Source: Neobacillus mesonae
GTDB taxonomy: Bacteria; Bacillota; Bacilli; Bacillales; Cytobacillaceae
Direction of reading: 5' to 3'
Length of the DNA stretch: 64,000 nt
NCBI RefSeq assembly: GCF_001636315.1
Contig: NZ_KV440949.1
Location: forward strand, 3,652,973-3,716,972
Each line of letters starts with the position of its first letter. The first letter of the stretch is position 1. This document shows positions 8,850-17,052 of the stretch, piece by piece. The position numbers and the translations under genes were made by a program. The notes beneath the pieces were generated by a model that worked only from the letters and a program-made list of their open reading frames with translations, searched no databases and had not been told where the DNA came from.

Positions 8850-10181
8850 TTGAAAACAAGAGTTGGTATTGTAGGGCCAAAGGATACTGTTCAGTTAATG
8901 AGTGAAGTCGCAGTAGATTATAAGGAGCAATTAGAACTTATTCCGTTTGTCTATCAGCATGCAGAAGAAACAACAAATATTGTAGAAACAAATCAAGCAT
9001 TAGTTGACCTATGGATTTTTTCGGGGCTTACACCTTATTCATTGGCAAAAAAAAGCACATCAAAGCAGCCTTTCTTTTATCTTAAGCTAAATGAATCAAG
9101 TTTAATGAAAGCATTAATTAAAATCAGTTATCAAGATAAACTGGATATCGATAAGGTTAGTATTGATCTGCTTGAAGAGCATGACATTTTTGAGACGTAT
9201 GGAGATTTAAAGATATCTTCTGAAAACATTCATTGGTATAAATATTTGGGGTTCACTCCGATACAGGAGATACGTGATTTTCATCTAAACCTGTATCAAA
9301 AAGGTAAAGTCTCTGTTTGCATCACATGTTTAAGCGATGTTTATGAACAGCTTCGTACTAAGGGAGTGCCTGTATACCGTATTACCCCCGTGCGTGCGAA
9401 TATTCGGTTAACGATAAATGCTGCACTCCAATATTGGCAAACCGCCCATTTAAAATATTCACAAATTGCGGTTATGTTAATCAAAATTGAAAATACAGAG
9501 AGCATTGAAAGTCCGCACGTTTTATCGTATGACTTACATCGTTTAAATCTAGAACTGCAATCGGCCATATTATCTTTTAGTGAAACAATCTCTGGGTCAT
9601 TTATTTCGTTAGGGATCGGTACGTATATGATTTTTTCCACAAGAGGCTCTTTACAGGAAGATGGAGAAAAAAGTATTCGTCTTTTAGACCAACTGTCGCT
9701 TATAACCGATTTACCTTCCAATATCGGAATCGGATATGGGGATACCTCTTTGGCGGCGGAGGAAAATGCTCGTCTGGCACTGCACCACGCACAAAATCAT
9801 GCAGCATACTGTGCCTTTTCTATAGATAATAATGGAATCGTAAAAGGTCCATTAACGGAAAATGAAAGCATCTCTTTTGGATTTAGAAATGAAAATAAAG
9901 AGATGGGGGAAAAACTGAAAGAAAGCGGGGTATCAATTACCACGTTTAATAAAATTATGGCTGTCCAAAAGAATCTTGGGAAAAACACGGTGACGGCTTC
10001 GGAAATTTCAGAATGGCTAAAAATGACCCAAAGAAATGCCCGGCGAATCTTAACCGATTTAACAAGAGTCGGCATTGCTGAAGAGGTAGGGGAAGAAGCC
10101 CCAACAACAAGAGGAAGACCACGAAAAATTTATCAGGTGGGCTTAAACTTTTTAGCTAGTATTCAATCATCTTCAGAGTGA
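8850..10181 (+). CDS. Transcriptional regulator with C-terminal winged helix, probable regulator of the catabolic island
   Basis: 443-residue protein. The N-terminus (MKTRVGIVGPKDTVQLM) looks like a small ligand-receptor fold, as in PrpR-type sensors. A central stretch (about residues 210-320, with IGIGYGDTSLAAEENARLAL) resembles degenerate GGDEF-type domains of CdaR/PucR-like regulators. The C-terminus (about 365-440) is a winged helix: TASEISEWLKMTQRNARRIL is the helix-turn-helix and TTRGRPRKIYQV the wing. The TTG start follows GGAGGG. It is the only regulator in the island, co-transcribed with the AbgA-like hydrolase and closed by a strong terminator. I infer it binds the 30-bp operators at neighbouring promoters. 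No exact named homolog is recognised. Confidence 0.72.
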   Translation: MKTRVGIVGPKDTVQLMSEVAVDYKEQLELIPFVYQHAEETTNIVETNQALVDLWIFSGLTPYSLAKKSTSKQPFFYLKLNESSLMKALIKISYQDKLDIDKVSIDLLEEHDIFETYGDLKISSENIHWYKYLGFTPIQEIRDFHLNLYQKGKVSVCITCLSDVYEQLRTKGVPVYRITPVRANIRLTINAALQYWQTAHLKYSQIAVMLIKIENTESIESPHVLSYDLHRLNLELQSAILSFSETISGSFISLGIGTYMIFSTRGSLQEDGEKSIRLLDQLSLITDLPSNIGIGYGDTSLAAEENARLALHHAQNHAAYCAFSIDNNGIVKGPLTENESISFGFRNENKEMGEKLKESGVSITTFNKIMAVQKNLGKNTVTASEISEWLKMTQRNARRILTDLTRVGIAEEVGEEAPTTRGRPRKIYQVGLNFLASIQSSSE

Positions 10182-10223
10182 TTCTGAGGAGCATCCATTT
10201 TACATACGTAATTCAATATTGCG

Positions 10224-10275
10224 AAGCGGCAATTTCAATCCAGTTAATTCACTGGATGAAATAGCCGCTTTTTAT
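10224..10275 (+). terminator. Intrinsic terminator after the regulator gene
   Basis: A stem of about 21 bp with one asymmetry (AAGCGGC/GCCGCTT base, CCAGT/ACTGG top), followed by TTTTTATTT. It separates the hydrolase-regulator unit from the monooxygenase operon. Confidence 0.85.
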
Positions 10276-10352
10276 TTCTTAAACCTCTTAGATTCCTCTA
10301 TTAACCCCCTTTTTAGTTAATTCAAATAAGGATGAATTTTTAGAAAATTTTG

Positions 10353-10416
10353 TTGACATTTTAAAAAGGAATTTGTATAGTTTTAATTAAGGAATATAAA
10401 GAGAATAATTCCCTAA
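10353..10416 (+). promoter_or_regulatory. Sigma-A promoter with 30-bp operator, monooxygenase operon
   Basis: TTGACA (10353-10358), 17-bp spacer, TATAGT (10376-10381). Five bp later comes the operator (10387-10416), beginning TTAAGGAATAT and ending AATTCCCTAA, an imperfect palindrome with GGAAT/ATTCC arms. Its position over the transcription start suits a repressor. Confidence 0.8.
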
Positions 10417-10437
10417 TTAAAAGGAGGAATTTTTTAG

Positions 10438-10956
10438 ATGAGTAACGTTTCTGCTGAAGAAAATAAGCCTAATCAATTAGTCAGTTCCGAAGAATTTAGA
10501 AATGTAATTGGCCACTTTGCCAGCGGAGTATCGATCATCACAGTAAGAGAAAGTGAAGTGAATTATGGGATTACAGCTAGTGCGGTGAGTTCAGTATCTC
10601 TTGAACCCCCAATGCTGCTCATTTGTGCCAATAAAAGTACAGGAACATGTCACGCCATTTCAAAAGCAGGTTCTTTTACTGTGAATATCCTTGCCGAGAA
10701 CCAGATTGACCTGGCATTGCAGTTTGCCAGAGCTAATACAGATAAGTTTCAGGATATCAATATGTCTTACGGTGAACTTGGTAACCCAGTATTAAATGAC
10801 ACTCTTGCTCAAATTGAATGCCGGGTTGTGGAGGAAGTAATAGGCGGCACCCACTCTGTATTCCTTGCCGAGGTCCAAACAGCTAAAGCGGCAGAAAAGG
10901 ACCCTTTAGTGTATTTCAGAGGGAAATTCGGCCAGTTCAATCAAACTAGCAGATAG
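10438..10956 (+). CDS. Flavin reductase (HpaC/RutF-like), partner of the adjacent monooxygenase
   Basis: NAD(P)H:flavin oxidoreductase of 172 residues that would supply reduced flavin to the oxygenase encoded next. The flavin_reduct fold is recognisable from VIGHFASGVSIITV (about residues 24-37), GITASAVSSVSLEPPMLLIC and FTVNILAENQIDLA, with the C-terminal PLVYFRGKFGQF. AAAAGGAGGAATTT precedes the ATG. It is the first gene of the operon running to 15193 and the first controlled by the 30-bp operator. Flavin reductase plus HpaB-like oxygenase is a standard two-component pair. Confidence 0.87.
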   Translation: MSNVSAEENKPNQLVSSEEFRNVIGHFASGVSIITVRESEVNYGITASAVSSVSLEPPMLLICANKSTGTCHAISKAGSFTVNILAENQIDLALQFARANTDKFQDINMSYGELGNPVLNDTLAQIECRVVEEVIGGTHSVFLAEVQTAKAAEKDPLVYFRGKFGQFNQTSR

Positions 10957-11025
10957 TGAGAAAACTATTGGAGTAAGCCCTTAATAAAAAAATGAAGAAT
11001 AATAGTTTATAAGGAGGAAACAGTT

Positions 11026-12489
11026 ATGGCATTAAGGACAGGTAAAGAATATCGTGAATCATTGAATGACGGACGTGAAGTATATATCGATGGAGAGCGA
11101 GTCACAAATATTACGGAGCATCCCGCGTTTAAACCCATTATTGATGTGAAATCCAGAATGTATGACATGGCTTTTGAACCTCAATATAAGGATAAATTAA
11201 CCGCAACATTAGAAGATGGCGAAGTGGTTTCCCGCGCTTATAAACCGCCTACAACAAAAGAAGATTTGAAAGCCATCCGTACTCACGTAGAAACAGTGCT
11301 GGATGATCTTGGCGGTGTGGTGTACCGAGTTGGTGACGAAACTATCGGTGAAATGTGGTCTTTATACGATGCGAAGGATCGATTAAATGAAATAGATCCT
11401 ACCTATGCAAGGAATATTAATTATCACATCGACCGGATTGCAAGAGAAGACATCTTCCACGTTTCCGCGAACACGGATCCAAAAGGGGACCGCAGCAAAT
11501 TATTCAGCGGTAAAGATGGCGGAACATTGCTTCATGTTGTAGAGGAAAATGATAAAGGGATTGTGGTGACAGGTGCAAAATTTGAAACAGCTGCGGCTTA
11601 CGCGAACCAAGCCTTCGTAAAACCGACTATTTTGGACTGGGCTGCTGGAGCAGACAGCATGGCTCCATTTGCCTGTGGATTCATTGCAAATATGGGAGCG
11701 CCGGGATTAAAACACATTTGCCGCAGCTCTTTAGGAACAACTAACAATAAAACCGATTATCCAATTTCTACAAAATTCCAAGAGATTGATACTTTACTTG
11801 TTTTTGACAACGTGTTAATTCCTTGGGAAAACGTGTTATTCCATCGCTCTTTAGAATCTGCCGCTTATATTCGCGCGACAGTGCATCGCTATTCTGCTTT
11901 CAACTATACGCTTAGACTATTACGCAGAGCGGATTATTTACTTGGAACAGCTCTTTTGAATGTTGAGCAGACAGGTCTTACACAGCTTCAGGCAGTAAAA
12001 GAGAAAATTTCGCAGCTAATCAACTATAGAGAAGGGATAAATGCCCATTTAACGGCAGCTGTTGCCGAAGCTGAAGTCAGTGCAGGCGGCTTAATGATGC
12101 CAAATCAATCACTTCTTTATACCGGCCGTGTATTTGCCCTAGAAAACTTCCCTGCGATGGCTCATTTAACAAGAGAGCTGGTGGGCGGACAATTAGCAGT
12201 TTCACCTGACTCTGATACAATGGCCGATCCGGCAATTCAAAAATATATGGATAAGTACTATTCTGTGGGTCAGTGGACTCCGGAAGAGAGAGGGAAATTA
12301 TTATACTTTGCAAGAGATCTCCTAAACTCTTCTTATGCCGGCCATTTAACAACCTTCGAATTGTTTGCGCAAAGCCCGCCTTTCGCGCAGCAAATGGCTG
12401 TCTTTAATAATTTTGATGCCGAAAAGCAGCGCGAATTAGTTCGTAAAGCTGCAGATCTTCAACAAAAAAAATCAGCAGTAACAGTGTAA
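11026..12489 (+). CDS. FADH2-dependent monooxygenase, HpaB (4-hydroxyphenylacetate 3-hydroxylase) family
   Basis: Oxygenase component of 487 residues with the acyl-CoA-dehydrogenase-like fold. Seen: RTGKEYRESLNDGREVYIDGERV, the family N-terminus; NINYHIDRIAREDIFHVSANTDPKGDRS in the middle; DNVLIPWENVLFHR; and the C-terminal LTRELVGGQLAVSPDS. Known family members hydroxylate phenols, but others act on pyrroles and halogenated aromatics, so HpaB homology does not fix the substrate. No homoprotocatechuate ring-cleavage genes are present, which argues against 4-hydroxyphenylacetate. AAGGAGGAAACAGTT precedes the ATG. The neighbouring RidA-like, DUF1028 and carbamoylase-type genes suggest a nitrogen-containing substrate. 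Confidence 0.85.
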   Translation: MALRTGKEYRESLNDGREVYIDGERVTNITEHPAFKPIIDVKSRMYDMAFEPQYKDKLTATLEDGEVVSRAYKPPTTKEDLKAIRTHVETVLDDLGGVVYRVGDETIGEMWSLYDAKDRLNEIDPTYARNINYHIDRIAREDIFHVSANTDPKGDRSKLFSGKDGGTLLHVVEENDKGIVVTGAKFETAAAYANQAFVKPTILDWAAGADSMAPFACGFIANMGAPGLKHICRSSLGTTNNKTDYPISTKFQEIDTLLVFDNVLIPWENVLFHRSLESAAYIRATVHRYSAFNYTLRLLRRADYLLGTALLNVEQTGLTQLQAVKEKISQLINYREGINAHLTAAVAEAEVSAGGLMMPNQSLLYTGRVFALENFPAMAHLTRELVGGQLAVSPDSDTMADPAIQKYMDKYYSVGQWTPEERGKLLYFARDLLNSSYAGHLTTFELFAQSPPFAQQMAVFNNFDAEKQRELVRKAADLQQKKSAVTV

Positions 12490-12518
12490 TTTTTTAAAAT
12501 AGAAAGGGGAAGGTTTCA

Positions 12519-13091
12519 TTGGAAATTCATACTCCAGGCACTTTAAAGCTTTCTGCATCTGTTCTGACAATCGGTGCACTTGACGGTATTCATAGGGGTC
12601 ATCAGGCATTACTTTTAAAAGCAAAAGAACGAGCCGAACAGCTTGGAGTTCCTTTTGTAGTTTATACCTTTGATCCTCCTCCGAAAGTTTTTTTGCGAAA
12701 CAGCCGGCAGCTAATGTCATTGGAAGAGAAGCTTCACCGCCTTATGGCCATCGGAGCGGACCATGTGATTGTAGGCTCATTTAATGAAGCTTTTATGAAA
12801 CAGGAGGTTCCAGATTTTATTGCAGAATTACAAAAAATGAATCCTGTTGAAATCTGGGAAGGTCCTAATTTTTTGTTCGGGAAAAATCGGAAAGGGACAA
12901 TCGAAGTGTTACGTAGGTTTTTTAAGGTTGAGATTTTGCAGCCTTTAACTTGCGAACAGGGTGAAATGATTTCTTCTACACGGATCCGTAAGCTTTTGCA
13001 GGAAGGCAACTACTCTCAAGCTCACAAGCTGTTGGGAGAGGATTATTTCACTTCATTCTTGGCAGCAAGTCCCTTTTCTTTACAAGCATAA
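12519..13091 (+). CDS. Stand-alone FAD synthetase (FMN adenylyltransferase), RibF N-domain only
   Basis: Transfers AMP from ATP to FMN. At 190 residues it contains only the nucleotidyltransferase half of the usual ~310-residue bifunctional RibF. The HxGH-type motif is in LDGIHRGHQALL (near residue 20) and the ISSTxxR-type motif in MISSTRIRKLL (near 150); the riboflavin-kinase domain is absent. The TTG at 12519 follows AAAGGGGAAGG. In a flavin-monooxygenase operon it would raise local FAD supply from existing FMN. The truncation is a clean domain boundary, so this is a dedicated paralog, not a fragment. Confidence 0.85.
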   Translation: MEIHTPGTLKLSASVLTIGALDGIHRGHQALLLKAKERAEQLGVPFVVYTFDPPPKVFLRNSRQLMSLEEKLHRLMAIGADHVIVGSFNEAFMKQEVPDFIAELQKMNPVEIWEGPNFLFGKNRKGTIEVLRRFFKVEILQPLTCEQGEMISSTRIRKLLQEGNYSQAHKLLGEDYFTSFLAASPFSLQA

Positions 13092-13119
13092 ATAAATTAT
13101 TTTAAAAAAATTATATGAC

Positions 13120-13170
13120 CGGAGCTGCAAAGATGAGAACAGTCATGTTTGTCGCTCCTTATTTTTTCTA
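13120..13170 (+). terminator. Intra-operon hairpin with U-rich tail (attenuator or partial terminator)
   Basis: GGAGC pairs with GCTCC, and an inner CAAAGATGA pairs with TCATGTTTG with one mismatch; TTATTTTTTCT follows. It lies between the FAD synthetase and DUF1028 genes and no promoter or operator is seen after it, so it probably lowers expression of the two distal genes. Confidence 0.65.
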
Positions 13171-13185
13171 AGGAGGAAATTTAAA

Positions 13186-13863
13186 ATGACATTTTCAGTA
13201 GCAGGCCGATGTGCCAAGACAGGGGCATTAGGAGCAATCGTTACTTCCAGCAGTCCGTCCGTTGGAGCAAGATGCGCTTGGGTAAAGTCCGATGTAGGGG
13301 CAATCCTTACTCAGAACGTAACAGATCCCCGCCTTGCGGATATTGGGATTGGAACATTGCATCAAGGCTATGATGCAGAGTCAGCTATTCGGACAATGAA
13401 AGCCGCTTCGGAATATCCGGAATTTAGACAACTGGCTGTTGTAGATAGAAATGGCTCGTCAAGTGTATTTACAGGTGAAAGAGCGCTTGGTACAAATGGC
13501 GAATTTTACGCTCAAGATGTAGCCAGCATTGGCAATCTGTTAAGTGATCCTGCCATTCCCACAGCAATGGGCCAGCGTTTCCTTGAACTAAGCAATCTGT
13601 CATTGCCTGAACGTTTAATTGCGGCAATCGAGTGTGGATTTAATATGGGCGGAGAACTAGATCAAGAACATTCCATTGGTCTATTAGTTTATCATTCAGA
13701 CGCATCCTTTGCTTTTGTGGACTTACGTGTGGATTACAGTGATGATCCTCTTGGAGATTTGAAAAAATTATGGGAAATTTACGGACCGCAGGCAAAAGAT
13801 TATAAAACTAGAGCAATTGAACCAGAGTTAGCGCCTTCCTATGGAGTCAAAGGGGACGAATAA
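13186..13863 (+). CDS. DUF1028 protein (Ntn-hydrolase-like)
   Basis: 225-residue protein opening MTFSVAGRCAKTGALGAIVTSSSPSVGARC, the DUF1028 signature, followed by LTQNVTDPRLADIGI, TGERALGTNGEFYAQ and DLRVDYSDDPLGDL. The family is thought to have an Ntn-hydrolase fold and turns up in operons with RidA and M20 hydrolases; its reaction is, to my knowledge, not established. It lacks the C-terminal peptidoglycan-binding extension some members carry. TAAGGAGGAAATTTAAA precedes the ATG. Operon position suggests an amidase-type step downstream of the monooxygenase, which is inference. Confidence 0.85.
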   Translation: MTFSVAGRCAKTGALGAIVTSSSPSVGARCAWVKSDVGAILTQNVTDPRLADIGIGTLHQGYDAESAIRTMKAASEYPEFRQLAVVDRNGSSSVFTGERALGTNGEFYAQDVASIGNLLSDPAIPTAMGQRFLELSNLSLPERLIAAIECGFNMGGELDQEHSIGLLVYHSDASFAFVDLRVDYSDDPLGDLKKLWEIYGPQAKDYKTRAIEPELAPSYGVKGDE

Positions 13864-13918
13864 ACAGTGATTTCGCAGGGCTTTACATACTACAGGCGAA
13901 TGGAGGTGATCGTTCATC

Positions 13919-15193
13919 ATGCATGTAAACATTCAACGATTAATGGCTGACATTGAAGAGTATGCTGAATATGGAAAGAACGATCAGGGAGGAATCACTA
14001 GGCCGAGTTTTTCTCCAGCTGATTATGAAGTACGGGAGCGCTTTATTAAAGAAATAGAAGATATGTGTTTAGAAGTTACCGTTGATGGGGCTGCTAATAT
14101 ATGGGGAAGACTCAAAGGGACGGGGAAAAAACAAGGCAGCCTCGTCATTGGCTCTCATTTGGATTCCGTTCCCAATGGCGGCAAATATGATGGGCCGCTA
14201 GGTGTTTTAATGGCGAAAGAAATTATTAAGACACTTATTGAAAATAATGTGACACTCGATCATGATATAGAGATTGTTTCCTTTACAGCGGAAGAGTCGA
14301 ATGATTTTAATTTATCCACATTTGGCAGCCGTTCGTTTGTCGGCCGTTTGACCGCAGAGATGCTGGAGAATGCAAGTGATTCGATAGGAACAAGTCTTAA
14401 TGCAGAACTAATGAAAGCGGGCGGGGGCTTGAACCTTTTTCCTTTGATGAAGGAAATGTGGAAAGAGAAACGGGCTTTTATTGAACTGCACATTGAACAG
14501 GGCCAGCGCTTAGAAAGTGCGGATATTGCAGTTGCGGTAATAGACAAGGTTGTTGGTACGTATCGCAGCAACGTGAGGGTAATCGGACAATCGAATCACT
14601 CTGGTACGACTATGATGGAACACAGGCAGGATGCTTTAACAGCAGCATCGGAAATGATCCTGGCAGTGGAGCGTCAATGCAAAGAATATAATAGCGGTGT
14701 TGTAGGAACGGTCGGTAAATTAAATGTCTCCCCAAACGCAGCCAATATTATTCCGGGGCAGGTTGATTTTGTCTTTGAAGTCAGGGGAGAATCAGAGGAT
14801 AAAATTCAACAAACAATCGATGCTGTTCAGCAGGTTTGGAGTGAAATCGCTCAAAGAAGACGGGTAGAAGTAGAGCAGCAAACCTTCCTAGATCAAAAAC
14901 CAGTTCTGTTAGATGAAGAGATTGTTCATCTTTTACAAGATACGGCCAAACAGATGAAAGAACCTTTTATGACTTTACCAAGCATGGCGGTGCATGATGC
15001 TGCCCATATGGCAAAAATCACAAAGTCAGCGATGGTATTCGTGAAGAGTATTGATGGAAAGAGCCATTGTCCAGAAGAATATAGTCTTCCTGAGGATATC
15101 GAAAAGGCAGGTAACTTAATCTTGCAGGGAATTATCAATATCGATCGGAAATTGTCTCAAAAACCACGTCTATCAAGGAAATCAAGAAAATAG
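13919..15193 (+). CDS. Zn-dependent M20 hydrolase, hydantoinase/carbamoylase (allantoate amidohydrolase) family
   Basis: 424-residue amidohydrolase of the N-carbamoyl-L-amino acid hydrolase / allantoate amidohydrolase / beta-ureidopropionase group. Motifs: GSHLDSVPNGGKYDGPLGV (metal ligands H and D, residues about 78-96), SFTAEESNDF (catalytic glutamates), ELHIEQGQRLE, the dimerisation-domain GQSNHSGTT and the C-terminal VHDAAHMAK with the last metal histidine. GGAGGTGAT lies 12 bp before the ATG, slightly long. As last gene of the monooxygenase operon it would release ammonia or an amine from a ureido or amide intermediate. The exact substrate cannot be assigned. Confidence 0.83.
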   Translation: MHVNIQRLMADIEEYAEYGKNDQGGITRPSFSPADYEVRERFIKEIEDMCLEVTVDGAANIWGRLKGTGKKQGSLVIGSHLDSVPNGGKYDGPLGVLMAKEIIKTLIENNVTLDHDIEIVSFTAEESNDFNLSTFGSRSFVGRLTAEMLENASDSIGTSLNAELMKAGGGLNLFPLMKEMWKEKRAFIELHIEQGQRLESADIAVAVIDKVVGTYRSNVRVIGQSNHSGTTMMEHRQDALTAASEMILAVERQCKEYNSGVVGTVGKLNVSPNAANIIPGQVDFVFEVRGESEDKIQQTIDAVQQVWSEIAQRRRVEVEQQTFLDQKPVLLDEEIVHLLQDTAKQMKEPFMTLPSMAVHDAAHMAKITKSAMVFVKSIDGKSHCPEEYSLPEDIEKAGNLILQGIINIDRKLSQKPRLSRKSRK

Positions 15194-15208
15194 TTCCAGT
15201 TAATATAT

Positions 15209-15248
15209 GGGGTGCTGTTGTTTAATGTGAAGACCAGCACCCTGTTTT
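15209..15248 (+). terminator. Intrinsic terminator closing the monooxygenase operon
   Basis: GGGTGCTG and CAGCACCC form an 8-bp stem around a 17-nt loop, followed by TGTTTTTATT. Confidence 0.8.
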
Positions 15249-15310
15249 TATTAGTTAATTTGCTATACAAGGATAATATTTGTACTATTCCAAATATTAT
15301 AAAAATATCG

Positions 15311-15373
15311 TTGACAATTTATTTTATGGAATGTATTATTCTTTTAAGGAATATTTAAGGATATATTCCATTT
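15311..15373 (+). promoter_or_regulatory. Sigma-A promoter with 30-bp operator, permease gene
   Basis: TTGACA (15311-15316), 17-bp spacer, TATTAT (15334-15339). The operator (15344-15373) starts 4 bp later: TTAAGGAATAT, then TTAAGGATAT, then ATTCC. Same geometry as at 10353 and 16953. Confidence 0.8.
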
Positions 15374-15409
15374 ATTTCGGATTTCAAACAATATAAGGAT
15401 GGTGGAAAT

Positions 15410-16849
15410 ATGGGAAATACTCATAAGCAGCAAGAACCCTCTACACAAGGTCAATTACAAAACACGCTGAAAAATCGGCATGTAACCATGATTGCCCTCG
15501 GCGGAATCATTGGGGCAGGGCTTTTCGTTGGAAGCGGGGCTGTGATTAACTCTACAGGACCTGCGGCGGTTGTTAGTTATGTTTTGTCTGGTACTCTTAT
15601 GTTTTTAGTTATGCGAATGATTGGTGAAATGGCAGTGGCCAATCCAACAGCTGGTTCCATCTCTGAATATGCACGTGCAGGATTAGGAAACTGGGCAGGA
15701 TTTAGTGTCGGCTGGCTTTATTGGTACATGTGGGTCATCGTTGCTGCAATTGAGGCGGTAGCAGGAGCTGGAATTCTAGTAAATTATTTTCCACATATAC
15801 CACCTTGGTTTTTATGTCTAGTATTATTAGTGATACTTACGTTAACTAACCTATATTCGGTAAAGTCCTTTGCGGAAACTGAATTTTGGTTTGCTTCGAT
15901 CAAGATATTTGCCATCATCTTCTTTATCGCCTTTGGGGCTATTTATCTTTTAGGTTTTTGGCCTGGTGAATCGTCTCCTGGTTTTTCAAATCTGTATACA
16001 ACAGGCGGATTCTTCCCAAATGGGATTGTTGCAGCTTTAATTGGAAGCGTTACCGTGCTTTTCTCAATGGGCGGTGCAGAAATTGCTACCATTGCGGCCG
16101 CTGAATCCGACCAGCCAGCCAAGTATGCCGCAAAAGCTACCAATCAAGTGATGTATCGCATCTTTCTCTTTTATGTTGTCTCTGTCTTCGTTATTGTAGC
16201 AATTGTACCGTGGAATTTTGAGTTTGCCGGTGTTGCCATACAAAGTCCGTTTGCGATTGCACTTAAACAATTAGGTCTTCCTTTCGCCCCGTTCCTAATG
16301 GAGGTTGTTGTGCTTACCGCAGTACTCAGTTCGCTTAATTCATGCTTGTACATTACGTCTAGAAGTTTGTTTACTTTAACGAAGCAAGGAGACGCGCCCA
16401 AGTTTCTAGTAAAGCTGAATAAGAGAGGTGTCCCGGTAAGGGCAATATTGGCAGGGACAACCTTTGGATACGTAGGTGTTGTTTTAAACTACTTTTTCCC
16501 AGAGACCGTTTTTCTGTTTTTGATTAATTCGGCGGGAGCAACTATGCTGTTCTACTATTTAATCCTTGCTTTTGCTCAAATTCGTTTACGGCGCCGACTG
16601 GAAAAGGAGGCACCTGAGAAATTAAAGTTAAAAATGTGGCTCTTCCCTTACTTATCTTATGTAACCATACTTTGGATGTTCGGAGTCATCGCAGTGATGA
16701 TTTGGATTCCTGGGACACGGTCGCAGGTCTATCTTAGCATAGTCAGTTTCGGGGCAATTCTTGCAGCTTATATGGTCCGATCTAAATATAGCAAACAGAC
16801 ACAAGAGGCGGTGGAATTTGTTGATCAGCCGCTTAAAGTAGTGAAATAA
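15410..16849 (+). CDS. Amino-acid permease, APC superfamily (AAT/GabP-like)
   Basis: Twelve-helix inner-membrane permease of 479 residues. The N-terminal signature GGIIGAGLFVGSGAVI (about residues 32-47), GPAAVVSYVLSG and GEMAVANPTAGSISEYARAGLG match bacterial amino-acid/GABA permeases. The C-terminal tail is cytoplasmic. AAGGATGGTGGAA precedes the ATG. It has its own promoter with the shared operator, so it is the predicted importer for the island's substrate, which would then be an amino acid or amino-acid-like compound such as an N-acyl or N-carbamoyl amino acid. Specificity within APC is not readable. Confidence 0.87.
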   Translation: MGNTHKQQEPSTQGQLQNTLKNRHVTMIALGGIIGAGLFVGSGAVINSTGPAAVVSYVLSGTLMFLVMRMIGEMAVANPTAGSISEYARAGLGNWAGFSVGWLYWYMWVIVAAIEAVAGAGILVNYFPHIPPWFLCLVLLVILTLTNLYSVKSFAETEFWFASIKIFAIIFFIAFGAIYLLGFWPGESSPGFSNLYTTGGFFPNGIVAALIGSVTVLFSMGGAEIATIAAAESDQPAKYAAKATNQVMYRIFLFYVVSVFVIVAIVPWNFEFAGVAIQSPFAIALKQLGLPFAPFLMEVVVLTAVLSSLNSCLYITSRSLFTLTKQGDAPKFLVKLNKRGVPVRAILAGTTFGYVGVVLNYFFPETVFLFLINSAGATMLFYYLILAFAQIRLRRRLEKEAPEKLKLKMWLFPYLSYVTILWMFGVIAVMIWIPGTRSQVYLSIVSFGAILAAYMVRSKYSKQTQEAVEFVDQPLKVVK

Positions 16850-16864
16850 TCACGGAAAATAAAA

Positions 16865-16925
16865 AGATGCTGTGTGCAAAGTCTGGACTTATAGGGCTCA
16901 TAGGCATACAAGCATCTATTTATTT
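16865..16925 (+). terminator. Hairpin after the permease gene, likely terminator
   Basis: AGATGCT...GTGTGC pairs with GCATAC...AGCATCT, followed by ATTTATTTC. The tail is weakly U-rich, so termination strength is uncertain. Confidence 0.55.
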
Positions 16926-16952
16926 CTGAAAATTTAAAACGTTAAAATAATA

Positions 16953-17015
16953 TTGACTTTTGTGTAAAGTGATTGTATATTAAATTTAAGGAACAGTTAA
17001 GGATAAATTCCTTAA
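16953..17015 (+). promoter_or_regulatory. Sigma-A promoter with 30-bp operator, RidA-family gene
   Basis: TTGACT (16953-16958), 17-bp spacer, TATATT (16976-16981), then after 4 bp the operator (16986-17015), which begins TTAAGGAACAG and ends AAATTCCTTAA. Its outer arms TTAAGGAA and TTCCTTAA are a perfect palindrome, the best of the four copies. Confidence 0.82.
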
Positions 17016-17052
17016 TTGGTTAAAAAATAGAATATAGGAGGATTCAATTACG

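Noticed and set aside
11026..12489. 4-hydroxyphenylacetate 3-hydroxylase proper
   Set aside because: No homoprotocatechuate dioxygenase or later hpa genes accompany it, while nitrogen-release genes do.
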